Made by a program: the position numbers and the translations under genes
The notes under the pieces: generated by a model
What the model was told of the DNA's origin: nothing
The model's input: only the letters and a program-made list of their open reading frames with translations
Database searches by the model: none
Shown here: positions 45,292 to 55,884 of the stretch, in pieces
How the letters are laid out: every line of letters begins with the position of its first letter
Position numbering within the stretch: position 1 is the stretch's first letter
DNA from: Tenrec ecaudatus
Lineage: Eukaryota > Chordata > Mammalia > Afrosoricida > Tenrecidae
NCBI RefSeq assembly: GCF_050624435.1
Contig: NC_134534.1
Span: 69,959,501 to 70,023,500 of the forward strand
Length of the DNA stretch: 64,000 nucleotides
Direction of reading: 5' to 3'

Positions 45292-45590
45292 CATCATTAT
45301 ATATAAATATATTTACGTATGTATATGCCTGTATTTAGACTTTGCTTCCTAGTTCTTTCCTCTATTTCCTTTTAGTTTCCTCTTGTCCCACTATCATATT
45401 AAGCCTTCATTTGGGTTTCAGTAATTCCTCTCATGTACATTGCCCTTGATCAAGCCCTACCAGGCCTACTACACTTCTCCTTGCCATCGATTTAGGATCA
45501 CTTGTCCTTGGGTTTGTTAACACCCACTTCCTTTCCTCCTGCCTCCCCCTCTCCCATGTTCCCCCAGAACTGTCAGTTCCATTGTTTTCT
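45292..45590 (-). mobile_element. LINE 3'-tail family, inverted 5' part of a twin-primed insertion
   Basis: About 300 bp of the family body in antisense, from 'tatttccccatcattatata' (45294-45313) to 'gtcagttccattgttttc' (45572-45589). It lacks the AATAAA end and joins, without spacer, the sense part that starts at 45,591. The two parts are adjacent in the family and overlap by about 15 bp ('aatgatggggaaata'). Confidence 0.78.
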
Positions 45591-46630
45591 AATGATGGGG
45601 AAATAAATCTATGTGCATATATTTATAGGCTTAGTATTAAGGTAGCAGATAGACATTGTGCCTCTACTCAAGTTCTACCTCAATGCAAGAACACTTTGTT
45701 CTATTAAACTGGCATTCCATGATGCTCACCTTCCTGACACTATCGCTGAAGACTAAGTGGCAAAGAGGGTGCATGAGCAAATGAGGTGAAGAAAGCTGAT
45801 GGTGCCCAGCTATCAAAAGATACAGCATCTGGGTTTTAAAGGCTTGATGATAAAGAAGCAGCAATTTAGCTGAGAAGCAACAAAGCCCACATGGAAGAAG
45901 CACACCAACCTGTGTGATCATGAGGTGTTAAAGGGATCAGGTATCAGGCATCAAAGAACAAAAACTCCTATCGTTCTGATTGAAGGGGAGTGCAGAGTGG
46001 AGACCCAAAGCCCATCTGTAGGCAACTGGACATTGCCTTACAGAAGGGTCTCAGGGAGGAGATGAGCCAGTCAGGGTGCAGTATAGCAACAATGAAACAT
46101 ACAACTTTCTCCTAGTTCTTCAATGCTTCCTCCCCCCCCCCACCAACCCCCCACTATCATGATCCCAATTATACCTTACAAATCCGGCTAGAGGATGTTC
46201 ACTGGTACAGATATGAACAGGAAACACAGGGAATCCAGCACAGATAAACACCTCAGGATCAATAATGAGAGTAGCGATACCAGGAGGCTAAGGGTAAGGT
46301 GAGGTAGAAAGGGGGAACTGATCACAAGGATCTACATAAAACCTACTTCTTGGGGGACAGACAACATAAAAGTGGGTGAAGGGAGACATCAGAAAGTGTA
46401 AGACATACAAAAAATAATTTATAAATTATCAAGGGTTTGTGAGGGAGTGAGGGCTGGGGAGGGAGTAAAACAAAGGAGGAGCTGATACCAAAGGTTCAAG
46501 CAGAAAGCAAATGTTTTGAGATTGATGATGGCAACAAATGTACAAACATACTTGACACAATGGATGTATGTATGGATTGTAATGAGTTGTACAAGCCCCC
46601 AATAAAAAGATTTTTTTAAAAATAAAAAAG
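45591..46630 (+). mobile_element. LINE 3'-tail family, sense 3' part of a twin-primed insertion
   Basis: A kilobase of the family in sense orientation, from 'aatgatggggaaataaatct' (45591-45610), through 'ggcattccatgatgctcacc' (45711-45730) and 'tcaagggtttgtgagggagt' (46429-46448), to the polyadenylation signal in 'caagcccccaataaaaagat' (46591-46610) and an A-rich tail. It carries a single copy of the module that is duplicated at 19028-19520. Confidence 0.82.
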
Positions 46631-46737
46631 TGATTCGAGTCTACAGAGGGTGTCTAAATGAAACAGAACAAAGCAAGCAACACACAAAACCCTTGCCCAA
46701 GATTACAAAATAAGGAGTGGAGGTGATACTTTAATTC

Positions 46738-46895
46738 TGGTGTTTTTGTCCCCAACAGGGAAAGACAAGGCTTTTGACTCTTATACAAAGACACAGTCTG
46801 AGATACCCACAGGTGCAGTTCTCCCTGTCCTACAGGTTGCTTTGGGTTGGAATCGACTCGATGGCAATGCATTTTGTTACGGTTTTGTTTGTCTT
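46738..46895 (+). mobile_element. AfroSINE, sense, 3' part
   Basis: 'ttttgactcttatacaaaga' (46772-46791), 'ccacaggtgcagttctccct' (46808-46827) and 'tggaatcgactcgatggcaa' (46848-46867) are the sense middle and a well-kept tail. The tail text shows the similarity to the BovB 3' end particularly clearly. Confidence 0.76.
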
Positions 46896-47560
46896 GTTTT
46901 CTGTCACTGAAGTTTTTCTTTCCATCTAACTGACTACATAGGAATATAAGAAAATAATCACAGCACCTTAATGGCAGCCGGAAATTTAGGTCAAGTATTC
47001 CATAAATTTCTCAGTTTTCCCAACATCTAAGTCATATTGAGAAAGCAGTTGAGTTCCAATTACTTCTTCTTTATAGAAAGGGATATGTGACAGGAATTTA
47101 GAGTTATTCCCATGCTTGAAATATTCTGAAAAGAAGTAAAACTATTTTGTAGTTTAATGGTTTAGCTATTACGAGATAAGGAAGTTTATGAAGCTTTACA
47201 AGTTTCAGTTTAGCACAAAATACATGAGTCAAGATTGTGAAAACAGATATAACATGCTTAATATTTCAGTTTTTAATGACCCCATAAGATTTTTAGTATA
47301 CTAAAGTGGATTTACTTGGCCTAATAAATCCAATAATCTATCTAAGAGACTCTTATTTTCTTTTTTAGAGTCAAGTAGTGAAGTAAACTCTATCTCAAGA
47401 TAAAGCTGTTAAAAGGAATGACAGCATCTTCAGCAAGAAAGTTGGAGAAGCCTCAGCATATTCCACCATATCAATGGCCTTGGCTAGTTATTGTGTGAAA
47501 TTATTTTGATACTTTAATATGCAAAAGATGACCATTTTTAAAGTCTTGGAGCTAATAACC
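46896..47560. other. Single-copy A+T-rich stretch
   Basis: No recognised repeat or gene. Confidence 0.45.
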
Positions 47561-47615
47561 TGTGTTAGACAGGGTTCTCTAGAGAGACAAAACCTAATAA
47601 CTCACTTAATTTTAT
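47561..47615 (-). mobile_element. Medium-reiteration repeat (family A), terminal fragment
   Basis: 'ctgtgttagacagggttctc' (47561-47580) and 'tagagagacaaaacctaata' (47581-47600) are the antisense terminus of the family A group. Confidence 0.5.
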
Positions 47616-47639
47616 TAGTAATTGATACAGTATCGTATG

Positions 47640-48108
47640 ACTGAACCAGTTTGTTTACTCACCTATTCAATGTTCACCAATTGAACACTTGTTTGCCTTC
47701 AATTTTGCCGATGATGAATAAAGCTTCTATAAGCATTGGTTTGCAGATTCTTCTGTGAACACAAGTTTATACTCATTAGGAGTTGAAAATAGGTTGAAAA
47801 CATACTACAGAGTGTTATTTATGGAATGTAGGCTAAGCTTATGTTTAGCCTTATAACAAATAGCCAGATACCCACCATTCTACACTCTATCAGCAATGAA
47901 TGGGATTTCTGTTTATTCCATGTCCTTGCCACTTTTGGTGTGTCAGTGTTGTGGATTTTAAATATTTTAATGCATGGTATCTTATTGTTGGTGGTATATT
48001 ATTGTTGGCTTAATTTCTTCTTCCGTGGATACTGGTGACATTGAGCATTTATTTGTTTGCCATGTGTATATTATCATCAATTAGATGTATATTCAGTTGT
48101 TTTGCACA
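47640..48108 (-). mobile_element. Old L1 (L1M-type) 3' end, antisense
   Basis: Classic antisense L1 3' region in order: 'tgatgaataaagcttctata' (47712-47731), 'ttctacactctatcagcaat' (47878-47897), 'atgtccttgccacttttggt' (47920-47939), and 'tggtgacattgagcatttat' (48031-48050). Divergence is high, as for an ancestral mammalian L1. It adjoins a younger LINE tail at 48,110. Confidence 0.75.
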
Positions 48109-48109
48109 T

Positions 48110-48410
48110 TTAAAAATCATTTTATTGAGGCTTGTACAACTCTTAATACAATGTGTACATTTGTACATTTATTGTCATCATCATTCTCAAAACATTTGCT
48201 TTCTGCTTGAGTCCTTGGTATCAGCTAATTTTTCCCCCTCCCTTCCAACTCCCCCCTCCCTCGTGAACCCTTGATAATTTATAAATTATTATTATTTTGT
48301 CATATCTTAACTCTGTCTGATGGCTCCCTTCACCCACTTCTCTCTTGTCCATCCCCCAGGGAGGAGGTTATAAGTACATCCTTGTACATTTTTTTAAACC
48401 GGGTTTTTTG
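48110..48410 (-). mobile_element. LINE 3'-tail family, antisense copy
   Basis: Starts at 'aaaatcattttattgaggct' (48112-48131) and is 5' truncated after 'ggaggttataagtacatcct' (48362-48381). Only 300 bp survive. It is inserted at the end of the old L1. Confidence 0.78.
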
Positions 48411-48514
48411 TTTCTTATTGCTAAGTTTTAAGTATTCTTGCTTTGTTTGTTTTTTAAGTATTTCTACTCTTATATTTTTAATTTACTTCTTTTTGTTATT
48501 TTTGCATTCAGTGT

Positions 48515-48811
48515 CATTCTTAGATGCTGTTGGGTCAATTCTGACGCTTCATCTATAGCGCTGTGTGAAACAGAACAAACACTGCCTTCTTTTGCACTAA
48601 CCGTCCTCGTTGTTGTTGTATTTGAGCCTATTTTTGTAGCCAGTGTGTGGATCCTTCTCTTTAAGGGTCTTCCTCGTTTCCACTGACCATCTACTTTGCC
48701 AAGCATGACAGCCTTTTCTAGTGAATGGCCTCTCTTGATAAAATGTTCAAAGTTTACGGACAATGTCTGGCCATCCATGATTCTCAGAATGCTGGCTCTA
48801 GATCTCCCAAG

Positions 48812-48874
<63 letters not shown>

Positions 48875-48965
48875 GTTCTTCTGGCAGTCCATTGGCCATT
48901 TAGTATATTTTCCATAATTCAAATGTATCTATTCTTCTTTAATCGTCCTTATTTATTATCTAGTG
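48515..48965 (-). mobile_element. BovB-like RTE, antisense 3' end with a dinucleotide expansion
   Basis: 'ttgggtcaattctgacgctt' (48530-48549), 'tgccaagcatgacagccttt' (48697-48716) and 'ttcttctggcagtccattgg' (48875-48894) are the antisense terminus. Between them, where other copies have about 30 bp of ordinary text, lies a (CA)n(TA)n tract. A 150-codon minus-strand frame (48470-48922) runs through the tract and the former coding end of the reverse transcriptase ORF. It is a relic and not a gene. Confidence 0.8.
48816..48874 (+). repeat. (CA)n(TA)n microsatellite inside BovB
   Basis: About 22 CA units (48816-48860) followed by about 7 TA units to 48874. Confidence 0.95.
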
Positions 48966-49289
48966 TATCTCTGCATTTATGAAGTTGTTATTTTCCACTA
49001 TTCCTGAATGAAATTTAAGTTCATTAATTTTAATATCAGTTTTTCCTTTTCTAACATATGCATTAGAGACACTTTCTATCTATGTCCTATTATAGAGTTC
49101 CACGGTAAGTGTTAATATGATGTGTTTCCATTCTTGTTCACGTATAGAAATTACTTAGAAAGATGTATTTTAAAAAATTTAAGCATGAAAATTGATACTT
49201 TCAAATTATTTTCTAAATCTCAATTTGGTCAGGAAATATGATTAATGTATTAGTATAGGACACAGCTATTTTTTTGCCTTTGTGTTCTT
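48966..49289. other. Single-copy A+T-rich stretch
   Basis: Nothing recognised. Confidence 0.4.
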
Positions 49290-49362
49290 TTGTAATCATT
49301 TTATCGGGGGCTCATACATATCTTATCACAATCCGTACATATATCCATTGTGTCAAGCCATT
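49290..49362 (-). mobile_element. LINE 3'-tail family, antisense, about 70 bp
   Basis: 'atcattttatcgggggctca' (49296-49315) to 'tccattgtgtcaagcca' (49344-49360). Only the terminal piece was inserted. Confidence 0.72.
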
Positions 49363-49596
49363 TTAAAAAATATTGTAGTAATGCTTGCAAACAATGTGAA
49401 TGTTCTATTACTTGGACTCAAATTTACTAATTTTACTCTACAAATACCCCATACTTAAAAATATTCTTTTTCTCTATTTGTATGTTCTGTGTGTTTCCAA
49501 GGAATATAAACTTGTCACAATTTCATTACTTTTAGACATTTCTCTGATTTATTTTGAGGGAAAAAAAAGAACAGGTATTGAAGGTAAGTAGATACA
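49363..49596. other. Stretch without recognised features
   Basis: Nothing recognised. Confidence 0.4.
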
Positions 49597-49802
49597 TTAA
49601 AAACCCCACTGGCACTGGATCCATGCTGACTCATAGTGATCTTCTAAGAGAGACTAGAATTGCTTCCTCAGATGGTATGAAACTACACATCTTTCAGTAA
49701 GCACAAGCCCCGGTCGTTCTCTGAGTGCGTAATTTGTCTGCACTGTCAACCATTTGGTTAACAGAGGAAAGTGAAACCCACTAAGCCACCACAGGTCCAT
49801 CC
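49597..49802 (-). mobile_element. AfroSINE, antisense
   Basis: 'ccactggcactggatccatg' (49606-49625), 'ctaagagagactagaattgc' (49645-49664) and 'taagccaccacaggtcc' (49783-49799) give a diverged full-length copy. Confidence 0.72.
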
Positions 49803-50534
49803 TATATTCCTATCTCTAATTATTCCATTTCACTTATTATCCACCCCCTTTATACACAGCACAACGATTCCGTGGTTGTTGAATAGCTCCAAGCTAGAAT
49901 TTCCTACTCCTTGAACAGCGAAGTTTGAAGAACATCTGCTCAGCGATTATGCTCGGTAGTCCAAATGAAAATCCAACTTGAAAAATGGATATGGGCAAAG
50001 AATGAGTCACTTGTTCCATCTTGCTGCTGACACAAAGGGATGAGGCCACTGTCACTGAGCCAACGTACAGTGCTTGTATTAGTGCATTAAAGCACACATG
50101 TATAGACTTTAACACGTCTGTTGTTAAAGTACTTTATTTATTGGGCTTAGATGTTTTAGTGGGTATTTCCATTATCTAGAGCTGTTAACTTTGTGTTAAA
50201 GTTCTGGAAGAATGAATTTATAAGTGTGATTTTTGGGGACTGAGAACCCAATACTTGGTTTTTCATTCTTTCTTACAGGAAAAATATGTTCTTTTCTCAA
50301 ATTTTTCAGTGTTCCAGCAAAAATTTACGAAGAAGTGAGTTTAACAACCTAGATGTCACTGCTTTTCATATAACATCAATTAATTTAATTATGCTACTTT
50401 TATAGGATCACTGTGTCATAATCAACTCATGACAGTGGGTGCATTTTTCATTCTCTACTTTAAAACTTTCAGTGCTGCTAATTTGGATGTGACTTCTCAA
50501 CCCAATATATGAGTGTTTTTAAATGGGCCTCTGA
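49803..50534. other. Single-copy stretch
   Basis: No repeat or gene recognised. Confidence 0.45.
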
Positions 50535-50970
50535 TGGTTTAAATTTTGTGTCAATTTGGCAGGGTTCCTATTTTCAGTGGTTTGTCAATTGAGATAGTAA
50601 TCTCATAAGATGAAGTCTAATACAATGTAATCAACTACATGATGAGATTTGCTATGAGCAGCCAATCAATTGGAAAGAAGCTTCCAAGACATGTGGCCAC
50701 TGTGAAAGCTTTTTTTTTTTCCTTCCAGTTTTAGTGACTTGGCTCTTGATATTGCATCTAGTTTATCCTATGACACAGATTCTTTGGACCAGAACTTATG
50801 GCTTGCCATATTGCCTGCTAATCCTAGAAGTTGTAATCTGGTTGACATTTTATCTGCTGACCTTGAATTCATATGCCTCTTTAGTCATAAGTCTATCACC
50901 TTACTTCCTTCAATACCTTAAGTTATATAATATGCTCTTTAGACTTCACCTTTGTGACTCCCAGCAGGCA
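50535..50970 (+). mobile_element. Medium-reiteration repeat (family B)
   Basis: 'ggtttaaattttgtgtcaat' (50537-50556), 'gatgaagtctaatacaatgt' (50609-50628) and 'gagcagccaatcaattggaa' (50656-50675) mark a repeat of the same group as 22590-23578. A 109-codon plus-strand frame (50734-51063) overlaps it and has no domain. Confidence 0.5.
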
Positions 50971-51074
50971 ATTTTTGTGTCCCTATTGGGTTGGCGTAAT
51001 AAGGAGAATACAATGATTGTATTATATGATCAGCTGTGCGTGATTGTTAAGAGTTCATTGTGATTTCCTTTTTG

Positions 51075-51262
51075 CTGTGTAGTGGATTATGTGTTGGTCT
51101 CCTACCCACAAGGTCAATGGTTCAAACCCAAAATTGCATATGGAAGGAAAATAAGGCTTTCTACTCCTATAAAAATATATATCCTCAGAAACCCAAATGG
51201 GGCAGTTCCACTCTGTTCTATAGGTTGCTTTTGAGTCAGAATTGACTCAATGATAGTGAAGT
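51075..51262 (+). mobile_element. AfroSINE, sense
   Basis: 'gtgtagtggattatgtgttg' (51077-51096), 'caaggtcaatggttcaaacc' (51109-51128), and 'tcagaattgactcaatgata' (51236-51255) cover head, B-box and tail. Confidence 0.78.
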
Positions 51263-51265
51263 TTT

Positions 51266-51890
51266 GGGGATGGGGTAGGGGGTATAGAATCAACCGTCTC
51301 AGAAACAGGAGCAGGGATTCACTATTAGCAAAAGAGAAGAACCAGGAGTGGTGTGTCTTTTGGAGTCTGATATTTCTTCTCATTGAACTTCCAGGAGTCA
51401 AGAGACAGACTTCTCAACCCACTGAAGAAGTAAAGCTGAGAGCTTTGGGGCAGGAAGCTGACTTGTGGAGTAGGTGCCTCTGGGAACTTGATTGAGGGAG
51501 CTGAGTTTACTGACTCAATGTACTGGAGCTGGGTGCCTTTGTGGGTGCTGGGTTGAGGTTTATAGGAGAGTGAAATAGGATATTTATTGGCAGTCTTAGA
51601 GCTGTTGCCCGAGTAGGGCAGAGGCCAGGCTAAGAGCCTGAGGACCAGAGAGGACCTGTCTATGGGCCTGGCAGAGTAGTAATTGTTCTGAGTGAATAAT
51701 TGTATTATAAGCATTTTTCATCTGAATTGTAACTTATTCATTTCTCTAATAAATATTATAATCATCATTTCTCTAATAAATATTATAATCATGAGTACCT
51801 TCTGCGACTTCTGCGTGGTCAATTCAATGAATCATTGAACCTAGCCATAGAAGTAGAGTGCTGTGGGAGAGATGGTATCAGAGTAACATA
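51266..51890 (+). mobile_element. LTR-like or unclassified repeat with a duplicated AATAAA segment
   Basis: A 0.6-kb G-rich stretch that changes at 51,690 to A+T-rich text with two AATAAA motifs inside a perfect 27-bp tandem duplication (51739-51765 and 51766-51792), then a short G+C-richer end. This body-polyA-end layout resembles a solo LTR, but I cannot name a family or show TG...CA ends and a duplication. A 129-codon minus-strand frame (51325-51714) lies in it without a domain. Confidence 0.4.
51739..51792 (+). repeat. Perfect 27-bp tandem duplication
   Basis: The unit 'catttctctaataaatatta' plus 'taatcat' occurs twice in direct succession with no mismatch, so each unit brings one AATAAA. 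The identity shows the duplication is young relative to the surrounding repeats. Confidence 0.95.
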
Positions 51891-52130
51891 AAAAGAATGC
51901 AGGATGGAGACATGTCTAACCTCTGTAATTGTCTTTGGGAGCCAGAGGAGGTCAAATGTGGCCTCGTGCTATTTTGATATCTACTGATCTTGGGTTCATG
52001 AGACCCTGTAGCTACTTGAGTGAGGACCACCCTCCAGTTTGACATCTGAGCCACCACACCTTAGAACATGCCCACCTCTACATCTGGGTGAGCTCTCTTC
52101 TTGATATAAACCTCTCTGTGTGCATACATA
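51891..52130 (+). mobile_element. Possible family B-type 3' part
   Basis: 'ttcatgagaccctgtagcta' (51995-52014) parallels 'catgaaaccctgcagctaca' at 23359. 'tgatataaacctctctgtgt' (52103-52122) parallels other repeat ends of this type. Weak. Confidence 0.35.
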
Positions 52131-52338
52131 GGAGCCTGATGATGTGGTAGTTATTCTTTGGACTGCTAACTGCAAGGGTAGCAGTTCAAAACCACCATAA
52201 AGCTCCTCAGAAGAAAGACTAGGTTTTTTATTGCTGAAAAGAATTACAGTCTCAGAAACTCACAGGGCGAGCTGTACCCTGCCCAACAGGGTCACTATGA
52301 GTTGGTAATGACTCAATGGAAGCGTGTTTGCTCTTTTG
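52131..52338 (+). mobile_element. AfroSINE, sense
   Basis: 'gagcctgatgatgtggtagt' (52132-52151) starts the head, 'agggtagcagttcaaaacca' (52175-52194) the B-box, and 'gagttggtaatgactcaatg' (52299-52318) is the tail. It lies directly before an antisense BovB 3' end. Confidence 0.8.
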
Positions 52339-52344
52339 AGTATA

Positions 52345-53585
52345 TGTTGTTGCTAGGTGCCATCGAGGCAGCCCTAACCCACAGTGATCCTTCGCACGAC
52401 GGAATGAAACACCACATGGTCCTGCATGGTCCTCACGATTGCTCCTATGCCTGAGCCTATGGATGCAGCCACTCTGTCAATCCATCTTACCGAGGGGCTT
52501 CCTCTTTTCCTGTCCCTCCACTTGACCATGCATGAGGTCCGTCTCCAGGGACTGGTCTCTCCTGACAACAAGTCCAAAGTACAAGGAACACTCTGGCGTT
52601 ACCTCTTCTAATCAGATCGGTTAGTCCTTTTAGCAGTCCACGGTACTTTCAATATTCCTCGCCAGCATAATTCAAATGCATCACTTCTTCTATGGTTTTC
52701 CGTCTTCAGTGTCCAACTTTCACGTGGATTGGGTGTAATGGAGACTATCATGGCTTGGGTCAGGAGCACCTTAGTCCTCCAGTGACATCCTTGCTTTTCT
52801 ATACTCTCAAGAGTCCGCGTGCAGTCAATTTACCTAATGCCAAACGTCTTTTGATCTCTTGGCTGCCACTTCCAGGAGCATTGATTGTGCATCCAAGTAA
52901 GACAAAATCCTTGACAATTTCAACCTTTTCTCTCATTATCATGATGTTACCTATTGATCCAGATGTGAGGATTTTGTCTTCCTCACAATGATTTGTAGTC
53001 CTTACTGAATGCTACATCCTTATCTTCATGAGCAAGTGCTTCAATTCCTCTTTGCTTTCAGCAAGCAAGTTTGTGTTATCTGCATACCACAGGTTGTTAA
53101 TAAGTCTGTTTCCTACCCTAATTCCACAATCTTCTTCATATAATACAGCTTTTCTGATGATTTGCTCAGTTTATAGATTGCATAAGTATGGTGACAGGAT
53201 ACAACCCTGATGCACACCTTTCCTCATTTTAAACCATATAGTATTCCCTTGTTCTATTCACACAACTATCTCTTGATCCTTGTACAATTTCCGAATAAGC
53301 ACAATGAAGTGTTCTGGAATTCTCAGTCTTTCAAGGTTATCCACAGTTCGTTATTGTCCAAACATTTTAATGTCTTGGAATAGTCAATGAAACACAAATA
53401 AAAATCTTTCTGGTATTCTCTTTTCTGAACGAAGATCCTTCTGACATCAAAATGATAGCCCTTATTCCACATCCTCTTCTGAACCTGGCCTGAACTTCAG
53501 GCCATTACCTGTCAGTGTACTGCTGCAACCTGTCTTGCAAGATCTTAAGCCAAAATATAGCACGCTTCTGTGTGATATTCACTCT
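52345..53585 (-). mobile_element. BovB-like RTE, antisense, 1.24 kb from 3' end into the reverse transcriptase
   Basis: One of the best-kept copies. 'gttgttgctaggtgccatcg' (52347-52366) is the terminus, followed in order by 'ccatgcatgaggtccgtctc' (52526-52545), 'gcatccaagtaagacaaaat' (52888-52907), 'tttcagcaagcaagtttgtg' (53056-53075), and 'ctcttctgaacctggcctga' (53473-53492). The segment 53,056-53,075 lies at the reverse transcriptase catalytic loop on the minus strand, where the motif codons are damaged. 5' truncated at about 53,585. Confidence 0.88.
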
Positions 53586-55204
53586 CAAGTGAAGTGGAGT
53601 TGAGGTCCATTACTTGAAAGGAGAAATGTCAAACAATGGACACATTTTACAACTACATTTCCAAAAAGAAATTCTAATGCCAGACTTTTTTTCCATCTTG
53701 TTATGCATAGAAAACACACTGTTACAATATTTATAAATTTGTATCGGGTTGTCTATTACACTAAATATTAAATTGAATTTGATTTGCCTTTGGGTTAAGC
53801 AAGAATCATTTTGCTACAAATTATAACGTCCTGTGCAAGGACTTCAACTTATGTATTTTGCTGAGAGTGTACTTAGGACAGAAAACATTTCTTCTTAAAC
53901 AGTAATGGTGCTGAGTGAAAAACAAAGGCTTAGTGCAATAATAATAGGTAGCATTACTGTGTGGCTAAGATATTTCTAACTATGTGCACATATTTGGTGT
54001 GATTTTGATCTCCTCATGCATTTTGCCAAAATTTCACTTTTAAAAAACAAAAATGTTGAGATTCATTGTCCTATAGTTTCATCAATTTATTTTAAACTAT
54101 TGATTTACTTTAATATAAAGCTATGTAACATGTGCCCAGTTTATTTAACATATAAAAACAATTAAGTAGGGGTGTTCATTATGATAGACCTTCTCTTTTC
54201 TCCCCCTAATGCATATTACTTAATCAGTTGAAAAATGAATAAAATACATTTATTAAGTAGTTCTTTCATTACTACTTAGCACAAAAATTTCAATTGTCTA
54301 ATTTTCATCTTCAGTTCAGCCTCTCAATAATTTGACACTAAATTTACAACGTTTTCTCTTTTAGTCCTTTTGAGTATGATTGCTAACAAGAACGTTGGCT
54401 TTATTTGATTTAGTTTAATTTTTTAATTTAAAATATAGTCTCTTTAAGAGTGAGGTCAAATTCTAACATGATCATTGACACTTCACTCTCTTGTGACTGT
54501 GTGATGTGTTCTATTAATAACTCCAGGAACTGATCTCATTGAGAAATCCTGGAGACCCCAAGTGATGATTAGTTTCCCTGTTTCCAGATGCTAAGCACAG
54601 TCGCTGACTCCTCGTTACTGATTAGATATTTTTTATTTAAATCTTTGTTCAGGTTGGGAAAGCATCTCCTAGATGGCCAGTAAATAATGAGAAGAAATAC
54701 TGCTCACGGTGGATGGATTCAATCACGAGTTCCTGCCAACATTCTGCATGGGTCTACAGGATTCCAGCAGACAACAGGACAGCTTTATAATCTTCATAAA
54801 CACCAGATGAGAGACCCACTAATAATACTAAACCATGGCATTGAATTCATCAATAATAACACTTGGGCTTCCGAATACAGTTGCATTGTTTAATCAACAT
54901 AATTTCAAGGAGCCATAGAAAAGCATAATTACTAAGTTATTCTAATCTTCCAAACACATCTCAGCAGGTTTAGGCTATAAATGTTAACATACTAACTCTT
55001 AATAAATTCTGTGATGTGTGTGTGCACGTATGTGCATGCATGGGCATGTGAATTTTAATAGCCGACTTATATTTTCACTTTACATTTTTAATAGCATATG
55101 GTCACAAATATGTTTCAAATGGAATTTTAAAGGAAATAATAATTGTAAATAAGCAAAACATGAATATATTGACAGTGAAGGTGAAGGAACTCATGATGAG
55201 TTAG
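53586..55204. other. Single-copy stretch of about 1.6 kb
   Basis: A+T-rich, no family recognised. A short alternating purine-pyrimidine (TG/CA-rich) run lies at 55015-55048. Confidence 0.45.
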
Positions 55205-55345
55205 AGCGTTGGATATTATGCTGACTGAAATTATGGACTAGGAAGCAGACTTCCTAGTCAAGAGCACTGTTTAGCTCCACTCCTTAATAGCTGTGCTGCT
55301 TTAACTTGGCATTTTATGTGTGAAACAGGAGTATCATGGTAAAGA
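55205..55345 (+). mobile_element. Possible MIR fragment
   Basis: 'actccttaatagctgtgctg' (55279-55298) followed by 'gtgtgaaacaggagtatcat' (55318-55337) resembles the MIR core in sense. Weak. Confidence 0.35.
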
Positions 55346-55884
55346 CTCCATTAGAAGTGTAAGGTCCAGGGTGTGGGACAAAGGAAATGCTATGGACTTT
55401 TCCTTTATTACGGCTATGTGGAACAGGAGAAAATGGTCTATTTGTATGGTGACTTTTAAAATTTCTCCAACCTTAGCAGAGTCCAGGCTTTGATTTGCCG
55501 TAGGGACTTTTTGGACATTTTATTGACTGTGTGATAAAAGATCAAGGTTGTAAATATAGACTATATAAAAAGGAATTAAAATTGGATTAGATAAGATTCA
55601 AGTCCTTGCTTCTTTGATACTAAGGAACGTTTTTTTCAAGTTTAGCACTCTTCAAACAGCGGACTACTTTACATAGACACTGGTTGTTGTATGTTTATTT
55701 CTTTATTTTGTTTGTTCTAGGATGTGCCCCCTGAAAGGGACCACAGGTTGAAGGAGGGGGCCTTCGTTAGAGGTGACAGGATATTCTAGGCCAAGGCAAT
55801 GGCTGTGGAATCATGAGAAAAAAACAAATCTAGCTATGCTGTATGTGAGGTTGAATACTCAGAGATACCGATGACTCTGATGTA
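55346..55884. other. Stretch without recognised features
   Basis: Nothing recognised. Confidence 0.4.

Noticed and set aside
48470-48922. 150-codon minus-strand open frame
   Set aside because: Made of a BovB reverse transcriptase relic plus translation of a (CA)n tract.
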